Below are positions 8,579 to 16,597 of a DNA stretch of 64,000 nt, piece after piece. Below the pieces are notes generated by a model. It made no database searches, had not been told where the DNA came from, and worked only from the letters and a program-made list of their open reading frames with translations. Position 1 is the stretch's first letter, and every line of letters starts with the position of its first letter. Source of the stretch: Bosea sp. 685 (GTDB lineage Bacteria > Pseudomonadota > Alphaproteobacteria > Rhizobiales > Beijerinckiaceae); assembly GCF_031884435.1 (NCBI RefSeq), contig NZ_CP134779.1:2108001-2172000 (forward strand), in the 5' to 3' direction. The position numbers and the translations under genes are program-made.

Positions 8579-10564
8579 ATGTCGATCGCCGCCAGACTGC
8601 CCTCCATCCTGATCGCCAATCGCGGCGAAATCGCCTGCCGCGTCATCCGCACCGCCCGGCGATTGGGCCTGCGCACCATCGCGGTCTATTCCGATGCGGA
8701 TGCCGAGGCGCTGTTCGTCGAGATGGCCGACGAGGCCTGGCATATCGGGCCCTCGCCGGCGCGCGAAAGCTATCTCGACGCCGAGACAATCCTGGCTGTG
8801 GCGAAACAGGCGAATGCGGCCTGCATCCACCCGGGCTATGGCTTTCTCTCCGAGAACGCCGATTTCGCCGAGGCTTGCGCCAAGGCCGGCATTGTTTTTG
8901 TCGGACCGCCGGCCTCGGCCATCCGGGCCATGGGCCTGAAGGATGCCGCCAAGGCATTGGTCGAGAAGGCCAATGTGCCGGTGGTGCCGGGCTATCACGG
9001 CGCCGAGCAGGGCGCCGATTTCCTGCGCGCGGAAGCACGGCGCATCGGCTACCCCGTCTTGATCAAGGCGGTCGCGGGCGGCGGCGGCAAGGGCATGAAG
9101 AAGGTCGATCGGCCCGAGGATTTCGACGAAGCGCTCGCCAGCGCCCAGCGCGAAGGCAAGAACGCCTTTGGCGATGCGCGCGTGCTGGTCGAGAAATATG
9201 TGCTCTCACCGCGCCATGTCGAAATCCAGGTCTTTGGCGACAGCCATGGCAATGTCGTCCACCTCTATGAGCGCGACTGCTCGCTGCAGCGCCGCCACCA
9301 GAAGGTGATCGAGGAGGCGCCGGCGCCGGGCATGAGCGCGGAGGTCCGCGCCGCCATGGGCAAGGCCGCGACCGAGGCCGCCAAGGCCGTCGGCTATGTC
9401 GGGGCCGGCACGGTCGAGTTCATCGCCGATGGCCGCGAAGGCCTGCGCGCCGACCGCTTCTATTTCATGGAGATGAATACGCGCCTCCAGGTCGAGCATC
9501 CCGTGACCGAGGCGATCACCGGGCTTGATCTGGTCGAGCTCCAGCTCAAGGTCGCGGCCGGCGAGCCGCTCGGTTTCAGCCAAGCCGATGTCACTGCCAC
9601 CGGCCATGCGGTCGAGGCCAGGCTTTATGCCGAGGATCCCGAAAAGGGCTTCTTGCCCTCGACCGGTAAGCTCTGGGCACTGCGCTTTCCCGAAGGCGAG
9701 GGCATCCGCATCGATACCGGCGTCGAGGCCGGCGATACGGTGACGCCGTTCTACGATCCCATGATTGCCAAGGTGATCGCCCATGGCGCGACGCGCGATG
9801 AGGCTCTGGACAGGCTTGGCGCGGCGCTGGGCGAGACGATCGTCGCGGGACCGCGCACTAATCTCGCCTTCCTGAAGGCGCTGACCGAGGCGCAAGGGTT
9901 TCGCGAAGGCCCGTTCGACACCGGCTTCATCGAGCGCAACATCTCAGGCCTCGGAGCAGAGCCGCAGCCGCTCGATGCCGCGGCCGTGGCCGCCGCCGCG
10001 CTGCAATTGGAGGAAGAGCGGCAGGCGGACGGGCTGCTGGCCGCCGCGGGGCGTTCCGATAGCGAGGCGCGCTCGCCCTGGCTCGTCGCGGATGGCTTCT
10101 CATTGATGCCGCAGCCGGCGCTGGGCCTGGCCCTGCTGGTCGATGGCGAGCGCATCGAGGCGCGGATCGAATGGCATGAGGAGGGCGCGCGCGTCAGCCT
10201 GCCCGCCCATGAGATCGGGGAGGGCGAGCACGAGATCGTGCTGGCCCAGGCTGAGCGCGGAACCTATCTCGCGCTGCATCGCGGCCGCCAGACGGCGGTT
10301 GCGCTGTTTGACCCCTTCAGCGTCGATCTCGATGCGGCGGCGGGCACTGGCGGCGTCATCAAGGCGCCGATGCATGGCAAGCTGATCGCGCTCTTCGTCA
10401 CGGCTGGCGAGGCGGTGGTGAAGGGCCAGAGGCTCGCCATCGTCGAGGCGATGAAGATGGAGCATGTGCTGGTGGCCCCGCGCGCCGGCACCGTCACCGA
10501 GGTTGCGGGCGAGGCGGGGGCGCAGGTGGCCGAGGGCGCGAAGGTCGTGGTGCTGGGGGAGTAG
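8579..10564 (+). CDS. mccA: Acyl-CoA carboxylase alpha subunit (biotin carboxylase + BCCP), probably methylcrotonyl-CoA carboxylase
   Basis: The 661-residue biotinylated subunit has a biotin carboxylase N domain (LIANRGEIACRVIRTARRLG), an ATP-grasp with GGGGKGMK near residue 167, FMEMNTRLQVEHPVTE near 295-310, a spacer, and a C-terminal biotin carrier with EAMKMEH (biotinyl lysine about residue 626). Size and architecture match MccA. GAGG at 8566-8569 abuts an ATG at 8570, so I prefer the in-frame ATG at 8579, nine bases on. It works with the carboxyltransferase at 2114-3721. A 30-base stretch resembling its 3' end recurs at 11655. Confidence 0.9.
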   Translation: MSIAARLPSILIANRGEIACRVIRTARRLGLRTIAVYSDADAEALFVEMADEAWHIGPSPARESYLDAETILAVAKQANAACIHPGYGFLSENADFAEACAKAGIVFVGPPASAIRAMGLKDAAKALVEKANVPVVPGYHGAEQGADFLRAEARRIGYPVLIKAVAGGGGKGMKKVDRPEDFDEALASAQREGKNAFGDARVLVEKYVLSPRHVEIQVFGDSHGNVVHLYERDCSLQRRHQKVIEEAPAPGMSAEVRAAMGKAATEAAKAVGYVGAGTVEFIADGREGLRADRFYFMEMNTRLQVEHPVTEAITGLDLVELQLKVAAGEPLGFSQADVTATGHAVEARLYAEDPEKGFLPSTGKLWALRFPEGEGIRIDTGVEAGDTVTPFYDPMIAKVIAHGATRDEALDRLGAALGETIVAGPRTNLAFLKALTEAQGFREGPFDTGFIERNISGLGAEPQPLDAAAVAAAALQLEEERQADGLLAAAGRSDSEARSPWLVADGFSLMPQPALGLALLVDGERIEARIEWHEEGARVSLPAHEIGEGEHEIVLAQAERGTYLALHRGRQTAVALFDPFSVDLDAAAGTGGVIKAPMHGKLIALFVTAGEAVVKGQRLAIVEAMKMEHVLVAPRAGTVTEVAGEAGAQVAEGAKVVVLGE

Positions 10565-10595
10565 GGCGGGTGTTCAGGGAGGGGCGCGTTTGCTC

Positions 10596-11465
10596 CTAAG
10601 CCGGCATGAGCTGATCAGCGAACGTTTCAGCCTGCGCCGTCGAAATGCGCCAGTCGAGTTCTCCACCAAAGAGGTTAGCTGCGAGGCTGCAATCGAGGGC
10701 GCTGTAATGGGGACGCTGAACGGCGGAGCCCAAGTCGAGCATCGAGACCCGCAACAGCTTGGGCGTGCGCCTTCCTGCGAGCTGAAGCGCTTGGAATGCT
10801 GTATCAACCCAGTCGGCTCGTGATACCGCAGGCGATCCCGCCAAGTGCAGTATGCGAGGAATAGCGTCTCGCTCTTTCATGCGCTGGGCCAACTCCAGCA
10901 ATCTCTTGGCAAGCAGGAAAATGGGAGTTGGCGAGCCGATTTGATCGCTCGCGACCTTAGCAATACCATCCTGACCTCGCAGAAGGTGGGTGATGAAGTC
11001 TTTGCCGTCGCCAAACAGCCAAGCGACCCTGGCTACACAGACTCCTTCACTGACGGCGAGGACGTTTTGCTCGGCTTCGACTTTCAAACGACCATAATTG
11101 TTGATGGGTGACACAGGATCCGATTCTCGCCAGGGTCGACTGGTCGCGTCGCCAAAAACGTAATCCGTGGAAATGTGAATAAACGGCGCGCCGATCTGTG
11201 CACACGCATGTGCCATGCGACCAGGTGCGAGCGCGTTGATCGCGCGTGCATGATCTGGTGCAATCTCCGAAGCCTCGACGCTGCTAATGGCGGCTGCATT
11301 GATTACAACGTCCGGGCGCAGCCGCGTGAGTGCAGTCTCAAAGGCAACCGCATCCGTAACATCCAATTCTGCGTGCGATAGCGCGTGCACGCGGGTCCCG
11401 CCAACAATCGACAGTGCGCGCGCAAGTCGGCCATTCCCGCCACTAACGAGAACTTGGATACACAC
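10596..11465 (-). CDS. RmlD-like dTDP-4-dehydrorhamnose reductase family protein
   Basis: The 289-residue SDR-superfamily reductase has an N-terminal VLVSGGNGRLARAL nucleotide loop, NAAA near residue 62, STDYVFG, and a YGRLKVEAE Tyr/Lys pair. This is the RmlD pattern; RmlD makes dTDP-rhamnose. No rmlA, rmlB or rmlC genes or glycosyltransferases are nearby, so the substrate may differ. The start is a GTG at 11463-11465 behind GAGGGGG; an in-frame ATG upstream would add 33 residues without family character. GC content looks lower than in its neighbours, and duplicated mccA-like 3' ends flank it, both suggesting acquisition. Confidence 0.75.
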   Translation of the reverse strand: MCIQVLVSGGNGRLARALSIVGGTRVHALSHAELDVTDAVAFETALTRLRPDVVINAAAISSVEASEIAPDHARAINALAPGRMAHACAQIGAPFIHISTDYVFGDATSRPWRESDPVSPINNYGRLKVEAEQNVLAVSEGVCVARVAWLFGDGKDFITHLLRGQDGIAKVASDQIGSPTPIFLLAKRLLELAQRMKERDAIPRILHLAGSPAVSRADWVDTAFQALQLAGRRTPKLLRVSMLDLGSAVQRPHYSALDCSLAANLFGGELDWRISTAQAETFADQLMPA

Positions 11466-11654
11466 CTGTCGCCCCCTCGATAGGTCGCCTGATCTCCAAG
11501 GAATGTGAGCGAGTTTGCCGGAGATGGATAGCGGCTTTCCGCCTGCCGCCGTCGTTCCGCCCACGACTTCATGCCCTTAGCGCGCAACGGCCTCTTTGCG
11601 AGCCCTGACCAGGCGTGCGCCATTGTCCTGACTGCCTGCCCGTGGGCCGAGCCC

Positions 11655-11684
11655 GGTGCGAAGATGGTGATGCTTGGGGAGTGA
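11655..11684 (+). pseudogene. Remnant of an acyl-CoA carboxylase alpha subunit 3' end
   Basis: The in-frame reading GAKMVMLGE-stop matches the last residues of mccA (GAKVVVLGE-stop at 10535-10564). 23 of 30 bases agree, and most differences are codon-level substitutions. No upstream open frame of the gene survives. The two copies are in the same orientation and bracket the rmlD-like gene. Confidence 0.45.
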
Positions 11685-11691
11685 GCCGGCT

Positions 11692-12273
11692 TCAGCGCTG
11701 GGAGCTCGGTGCGAACCGGTAGTGAATCAGGTCCATGACGACGGCGTCATCGCGCGTCCGGTTTCGATAACCGTGCCGACGATCGGCGGGGAACCTCAGC
11801 GATTGCCCCTGCTTGAGCGGCCTCCACTCCTCCTCCACCAGCAATTCAACTTCGCCGTGCAGGACGGTGACATGCTCCACGACGCCAATCTCGTGCGGCT
11901 CGGAGATGCTCTCGAAAGCGGGCGCGAAGGTGAGCTCGTAGAGTTCGAAACCAAATCGCGCCTCGTATGGAAACAGGAGCGCGCGTTGCATGCCTTCCTG
12001 CGCCGGGCGCACGCGAAGTTCGCTGGCGTCGCGAAACAGCAGGACATCACCGTCCTCGCGATTGGCCTCCAGCAGTGCGGTCATGGGCACCCCTAGACCC
12101 GTGGCGATCTTCCAAAGCGTTGCGACGGTCGGCGTGGATTCGCCGCGCTCGATCTGGCCCAGCATCGCCTTGCTGACGCCGGTCCGCGCTGCCGTCTGAT
12201 CGAGGCTCCAGCCAAGATCGCGCCGGATCGACCTGAGCAGGTTCGGCGTGTCGACGGGGCTGATGGCCTTCAT
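11692..12273 (-). CDS. XRE-family transcriptional regulator with cupin domain
   Basis: The 193-residue regulator has a helix-turn-helix at residues about 11-65 (LRSIRRDLGWSLDQTAARTGVSKAMLGQIERG, given in part: TGVSKAMLGQIERGESTPT). A cupin beta-barrel follows at about 105-185 (EHVTVLHGEVELLVEEEW). Such proteins usually sense a small metabolite and repress a nearby operon. It diverges from a PLP-enzyme gene, and the shared gap holds two identical palindromes, so autoregulation and control of the enzyme gene are likely. The ATG at 12271-12273 was chosen because the HTH begins right after it and GGAG lies upstream. Confidence 0.88.
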   Translation of the reverse strand: MKAISPVDTPNLLRSIRRDLGWSLDQTAARTGVSKAMLGQIERGESTPTVATLWKIATGLGVPMTALLEANREDGDVLLFRDASELRVRPAQEGMQRALLFPYEARFGFELYELTFAPAFESISEPHEIGVVEHVTVLHGEVELLVEEEWRPLKQGQSLRFPADRRHGYRNRTRDDAVVMDLIHYRFAPSSQR

Positions 12274-12293
12274 TCCGGGGCAATCTCCAGAGC

Positions 12294-12334
12294 GTGCGTT
12301 ATTGCGCACAAATGGGGCGTGCGCTAAAGCGCAC
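12294..12334. promoter_or_regulatory. Two palindromic operators, GTGCG-N6-CGCAC
   Basis: GTGCG-TTATTG-CGCAC at 12294-12309 and GTGCG-CTAAAG-CGCAC at 12319-12334 have identical half-sites and spacing. Their centres are 25 bp apart, close to two and a half turns of DNA. They lie in the 108-bp gap between the divergent XRE-cupin and PLP-lyase genes and are the obvious binding sites for the regulator. Confidence 0.7.
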
Positions 12335-12381
12335 GAATGCGCGCAACTGTGGTTGGTAGCATCAGGCCGGAGGATTGTCCC

Positions 12382-13391
12382 ATGCAGCCCGTCAGCGGAA
12401 GTCTCGCACCAGATTTCGGCGCCACGCAGCCGAGCACCAGGCTCGATCTTCACCGCATCCGGCAAGCGCGGCAGGAGATTTCGCGGGTTTTCCGCGACAC
12501 GCCGCAGTTCCTGTCTGCCACGCTCGGCGATTTGCTGGGCTGCGAACTCGTCATCAAGCTCGAGACCGCAAACCCGATCGGCTGCTTCAAGGGGCGTGGG
12601 ACAGAGGTCGCGATGTCACGTCTTGCAAGTAGCTCGGGTCCCATGGCCGCTGTCTGCGCCAGCGCCGGCAACCTCGGACAAGCGCTTGCCTATAGCGGCC
12701 GGGCACGCGGTATCGCCGTCAGTGTGATTGCGGGCAAAGGCGCCAATGCCGCGAAGATCGAGCGAATCCGCCGGCTCGGCGGGACAGTCGAATTGGTCGA
12801 TGGCGATATCGAGAACGCTCGCGAGCGTGCCCGGGAGATTGCAGCTCGCGGCGATGCGTTCCTCGTGGAGGACAGCGAAAATCTCGACACTTGCGAAGGC
12901 GCGGGCACGATCGGCCTTGAACTCGTCGAAGGGTTCGATCGAATCGATACGGTTCTGCTCGCGCTCGGCGGGGGGCTCTGGCCACCGGCGTGGGGCATGT
13001 CTTCAAGACCTTGTCGCCGGCGACGGATGTCGTCTGCATCCAGCCAAGAGGCGCGCCGGCCCTGGCGAAGTCCTGGCGGGCGCGATCGATTGTGACCACT
13101 GACCGGACCGATACGATCGCCGACGGTGTCGCCGGCCGATTTCCGATCGCTGCGGTTCTCGACGACCTGCTCGCCACCGCAGACCACGTCCCGCTGGTCG
13201 AGGAAGAGAGCATCATCGAGGGCATGCGGATGCTCTACCGGCACGCTGCCCTCGTCGCCGAACCTTCGGCCGCGCTTGGTATTGCTGCAGTCCTGGAAGA
13301 CCCCGCGCGTTATCGCGGCAAGCGCGTGGCCGCAGTGATATGCGGTTCGAATGTCCTGCCCGACTCATTCAGGGCATGGATGCAGGCATAG
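12382..13391 (+). pseudogene. PLP-dependent threonine/serine dehydratase-like gene, frameshifted
   Basis: Two overlapping frames together make one fold type II PLP enzyme of about 336 residues. The first half has ETANPIGCFKG (Schiff-base lysine K70) and SAGNLGQALA. The second has EPSAALGIAAVL near the C-terminus. The frames break at a run of six G (12970-12975); a seventh G would restore GGGALATGVGH, the expected glycine loop that holds the cofactor phosphate. As given, translation runs off into 40 wrong residues. It follows GGAGG and is divergent from the XRE-cupin gene. This is either a true single-base loss or a homopolymer sequencing error. Threonine ammonia-lyase is the nearest family; the substrate is unknown. 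Confidence 0.8.
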
Positions 13392-13470
13392 GTGCGAGCA
13401 CGCTTATGTCTCCGCTTTGCAATTCGCATGCGGCGCTCGAGTCGATAGCGACGAGCCGGCCTCTCAGACT

Positions 13471-13543
13471 GGGATCAGGTGGCGGGCCGCTTGGCTAGAG
13501 CAAGGCCGATGCCTGGCGCAATCATTTCGCCGCCAGAGCCTTC
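13471..13543 (-). pseudogene. Remnant of a LysE-family gene 3' end
   Basis: About 64 of 73 bases match the end of the LysE gene at 15231-15303, in the same orientation. Read on the reverse strand the frame still ends ALAKRPAT-stop, versus ALAKRPAS-stop in the intact gene. Nothing of the upstream gene remains. The pair brackets the cheB-like gene. Confidence 0.65.
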
Positions 13544-13578
13544 ACGCGAACCGGTGGTCACTTCGCTCGAAAGCACGC
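13541..13578. repeat. Family E2 repeat, partial
   Basis: TTCACGCGAACCGGTGGTCA and ACTTCGCTCGAAAGC match the unit found at 20673-20742 and twice at 59858-59963. It abuts the LysE remnant. Confidence 0.65.
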
Positions 13579-13580
13579 CA

Positions 13581-13707
13581 GAGCCGGATGATTTCAGGTC
13601 GGATTGCTAAGTGACCCGACCTGAAATCTGAATCCGTCTCTCATCAAAGAGTTAGAGCAGGATCGGTTCGAAAAACCGGTTCCCACTTTTTCGCATCCTG
13701 CTCTAGA
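13581..13707. repeat. Family E1 repeat with nested hairpins
   Basis: Contains the perfect inverted repeat ATTTCAGGTCGG/CCGACCTGAAAT, then AGAGCAGGAT...ATCCTGCTCT enclosing GAAAAACCGGTTCCCACTTT. The same ~125-bp element appears in opposite orientation at 39763-39893. With the preceding remnants it fills the 380-bp gap 13392-13772, where I see no intact gene. Confidence 0.75.
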
Positions 13708-13772
13708 GACCGCAGTTAAATCGTCGGCCTGTCCACAGAACCGACAGACGGTCGCGTTGAGCCCGTGCCGGA

Positions 13773-14789
13773 TCACCCTGCCGCAGGGGCGCCAGAGCTT
13801 TCGACGACGCCAATCCCGTCGGGGAGCGTCCACTCGCGTTCCAGCAGCTGCCGCACCGTATCCGCCTGATCGAAGGCTTCCTGCATCGCGCGCTCCCAGG
13901 CCGATGCGGCCGGAGTATTCTCAAGTTCCGTCCTGCTTACCATCTGACGACAGAGTTCGCCGCGCTCCCGCAACGTCCGCATCGCCGCGCCGAGCGATTG
14001 CTCCGAGGCGAGGAACTGCGCCGCCAGCATGATTTCGGCTGTGTAGACATGGCCGATATGGCAGCGGAACTGGGTGAACGGACCCAGGTGCTGACGACGC
14101 AGGGCGCCGCCGCAATCCGGGCAAGTCACCGCGATGGGTTGGTCGCTGGTATAGGCCGTCATCACCTCCTCCTGTCTCGACCCAACGGGGAGATGCGGCG
14201 TCGCGACGTTCGTGGTGTCCATCGCTGCGACGAGCTCGACGAGCAGGCGCGGCATCTCTGCCGCAGGCAGACAATGGTCGATCGTGACATTGGCGATAGC
14301 GCTGCGTGGCATGCTGGGGTTGATGGCGTCGGCGGGGTCCTGCACGAGCGTGACGCCGCCGCTGTCCTTGATCTGATAGAGGCCGGCGCAACCATCGTTC
14401 AGGCCGCCGCTCAGGATGACGCCGACGACGCCGGCGCCGTAGCTCTCCGCCGCGCTGCGAAACAACGGGTCGATGGCCGGACGCGCCCAATTTTCGCGCG
14501 GGCCCTTCGTCAGCCGTATCCGTCCGTGCCTTACGATCATGTGATGATCGGGAGGCGCAACGAAGATCATGCCACCTTGAACGTCATCGCCATCTTGGGG
14601 ATGAACCACAGGCAAAGGCCCAATCTGACTCAGGAGCCAGGGGAGCTCGCTCTTGTGCGCGCCCAGATGCACGACCACGAAAACCGCGGCCGGAAAATCG
14701 CTTGGCAGACCGCCGACGATAGCGCGCAGGGCCTCGATGCCCCCGGCCGAGGCGCCGATGACGACGATGGTGGGCGGCCGGTCACTCAT
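13773..14789 (-). CDS. CheB-type methylesterase without receiver domain, with C-terminal zinc-ribbon-like extension
   Basis: The 338-residue protein has a CheB methylesterase domain at residues about 6-190 with the triad visible: Ser14 in IGASAGG, His41 in VVHLG, Asp132 in GGLNDG. There is no N-terminal response-regulator domain. The C-terminal 130 residues begin with CPDCGG and RCHIGHVYTAE (a possible metal site) and end in a helical region, an arrangement seen in stand-alone chemoreceptor-esterase-like proteins. No chemoreceptor, CheR or CheA gene is nearby, so its target is unclear. I chose the ATG at 14787-14789 by where the domain starts; ribosome-site evidence is weak. Confidence 0.8.
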   Translation of the reverse strand: MSDRPPTIVVIGASAGGIEALRAIVGGLPSDFPAAVFVVVHLGAHKSELPWLLSQIGPLPVVHPQDGDDVQGGMIFVAPPDHHMIVRHGRIRLTKGPRENWARPAIDPLFRSAAESYGAGVVGVILSGGLNDGCAGLYQIKDSGGVTLVQDPADAINPSMPRSAIANVTIDHCLPAAEMPRLLVELVAAMDTTNVATPHLPVGSRQEEVMTAYTSDQPIAVTCPDCGGALRRQHLGPFTQFRCHIGHVYTAEIMLAAQFLASEQSLGAAMRTLRERGELCRQMVSRTELENTPAASAWERAMQEAFDQADTVRQLLEREWTLPDGIGVVESSGAPAAG

Positions 14790-15234
14790 AAAGGCACATG
14801 GTGCGGTTATCCCGTCTTTTCGGCTCGCATCTCGATCGATTGCATCGCGCTCTATCGACGGGGCGTATTGCGAAAGCGCGCAATCTCTTCCCCAGCGGTC
14901 CACTAGAAATTACGGAGAAGTCGGCACCGAATTGAAGTTCCCCTGCGAGGGAGGTTTTCGAATCGATTTATTTGGGCCGATTTTCAGTTCGATCATCCAA
15001 GTGAAGAAAAACTAACATTGCCGACTTCGATGCGTATTCAAGCGAATTTGCACTCAAGGACACATGCTGAATAAAGAACAAGACCAGGGATAATATGTTC
15101 CATTTTCTGTAACAGGGATCGTCGTCCGTAGAAAATTGCTTGCATCAGGCTGATGGGGCGGTGAGTGCCCGGGGAGGGGCGTTCGAGCCATGGCGGACGG
15201 TGCCGGGCCTCTCAGGCGCGGCCAGTCCCCGGGA
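14790..15234. other. Intergenic stretch without a recognisable gene
   Basis: This 445-bp region is clearly more AT-rich than its surroundings, especially 14910-15130. I see no convincing coding frame. It probably holds the cheB promoter on the left. Its right end (from about 15205) resembles the flank of the LysE remnant at 13462. Confidence 0.5.
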
Positions 15235-15882
15235 TCAGCTGGCGGGCCGCTTGGCGAGGGCAAGGCCGATGCCCAGCGCAATCATCGCGCCGCCCGAGGC
15301 TTCCCGCAGGCGCTTGATGAGCTCGGGCCGTGCCGCCGCGCCGTCCCGGATACCGCTGGCCGCAAAGGCCACCACGACGTCGGCCAGGGTGTTGAGCACG
15401 ACGGAGATGAAGCCCAGCACCATGAACTGCAACGCCACGCTGCCCGTCATGTCCACGAACTGCGGAATGAAGGCCAGGAAGAACGCCGCCGTCTTCGGGT
15501 TCAGCGCCTCGACGAGCACGCCCTCGCGAAAAGCCCGGCGGGGGCCGATCGGAGGCTCGACAATGCCGCCGGCCAGGACATTCGCCGCGTCGCGCCGGGC
15601 GGCCTGGAAGGTGCGCAAGCCGAGCCAGACGAGATAAACCGCTCCTACAAGCTTGAGCACTGTGAAGAGTTCGGCGCTCGCCAGCACGAGCGCGGAGACG
15701 CCCAGGCTGCCGGCGAGGACATGGACCATTCCACCCAGGCCGGTGCCGAGGCTGGACGCGATGCCTTCAGCGCGACCGCCTGCGAGCGTGCGAGCCGCGA
15801 CGTAGAAGATGCCGGGACCGGGCGTGATCGCCAGCAGGAAGGCCGCGGCGAGATAGAGGGCAAGCTGCGAGAAGTCAGGCAT
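15235..15882 (-). CDS. LysE/RhtB-family amino-acid exporter
   Basis: The 215-residue inner-membrane protein has about six hydrophobic segments. It opens with the family signature AAAFLLAITPGPGIFYVAART (N-terminal PGP motif) and has ALNPKTAAFFLAFIPQFVD in the middle (NPK motif). Such proteins export amino acids or homoserine derivatives. It is a stand-alone gene; its 3' end is partly duplicated at 13471-13543. Substrate not predictable. Confidence 0.9.
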   Translation of the reverse strand: MPDFSQLALYLAAAFLLAITPGPGIFYVAARTLAGGRAEGIASSLGTGLGGMVHVLAGSLGVSALVLASAELFTVLKLVGAVYLVWLGLRTFQAARRDAANVLAGGIVEPPIGPRRAFREGVLVEALNPKTAAFFLAFIPQFVDMTGSVALQFMVLGFISVVLNTLADVVVAFAASGIRDGAAARPELIKRLREASGGAMIALGIGLALAKRPAS

Positions 15883-15945
15883 GGATCGGCCCCGTCGAGA
15901 GAGGAGGTAACTGGATGAGGGCTGAGGGGAACCTCGAACCCTCTC

Positions 15946-16569
15946 TCAGGACGGGATCAGGGTGGCGGCCGTGCGCTCCACCGGGCGATCGCTCGCGGCA
16001 AGGCCGGCCGCGACATTGGCTCTGTCGGCCTCCGGACGATTCTGGCTCATCTTGCGCTTTCCCTCCAGCCTCGTGATCGGCATGCGGATGCCGACGATCC
16101 CGCGCAGCTGCGCCTGGATGAAATCGGGAGGGGCATCGGAGACGGCCCAGGGCGCCGCGCGCTCGCCCTCATGGATATTGGTCAATCGGGTCACGGCCGC
16201 CAGCAGCCTGGTGGGGTCATCGAAGAACTCGACCGGGCCATAGGCGTGAACCGCAACGTAGTTCCAGGTCGGGACAACCTTCCCGGTCTCCTGCTTGGTC
16301 GCGTACCAGGACGGCGTGATGTAGGCGTCCGGCCCCATGAAGATCGCAAGCCCGTCGCCGGTGACGGGAGTTCGCCATTGCGGGTTGGCCTTGGCGAGAT
16401 GGCCGTAGAGCACGCCGTGCTCGCCCTCGTTCTCGTCGAGATAGAGCGGCAGCGGCGTGGCCAGCACGCCGTCGGGTGAGGCGGTGACGAAATTGGCGAG
16501 CCGCGCGGCCCGGATCGTCGCCCGGATGCTGTCCCTGTCGTCGTCGCGGAAGGCTGGAGGCGTGTACAT
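15946..16569 (-). CDS. PaiB-family FMN-binding (split-barrel) regulator-like protein
   Basis: The 207-residue protein starts MYTPPAFRDDD and carries the PaiB pattern: LANFVTASPDGVLATPLPL, GHLAKANPQW, and VPTWNYVAVHAYG. PaiB proteins have an FMN-binding split barrel and were described as negative regulators of sporulation or degradative enzymes in Bacillus; in proteobacteria they are often of unknown role. AAGGAG seven bases upstream sets the start at 16567-16569. It diverges from a MocR-type regulator with only 28 bp between start codons, so the two likely share overlapping promoters and the MocR protein may control it. Confidence 0.85.
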   Translation of the reverse strand: MYTPPAFRDDDRDSIRATIRAARLANFVTASPDGVLATPLPLYLDENEGEHGVLYGHLAKANPQWRTPVTGDGLAIFMGPDAYITPSWYATKQETGKVVPTWNYVAVHAYGPVEFFDDPTRLLAAVTRLTNIHEGERAAPWAVSDAPPDFIQAQLRGIVGIRMPITRLEGKRKMSQNRPEADRANVAAGLAASDRPVERTAATLIPS

Positions 16570-16597
16570 CTGCGAACTCCTTGCGTTGCCGGGACAG

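Noticed and set aside
12965..12990. Programmed frameshifting in the PLP lyase gene
   Set aside because: No slippery heptamer with a following pseudoknot was seen. A plain missing G explains the pattern better.
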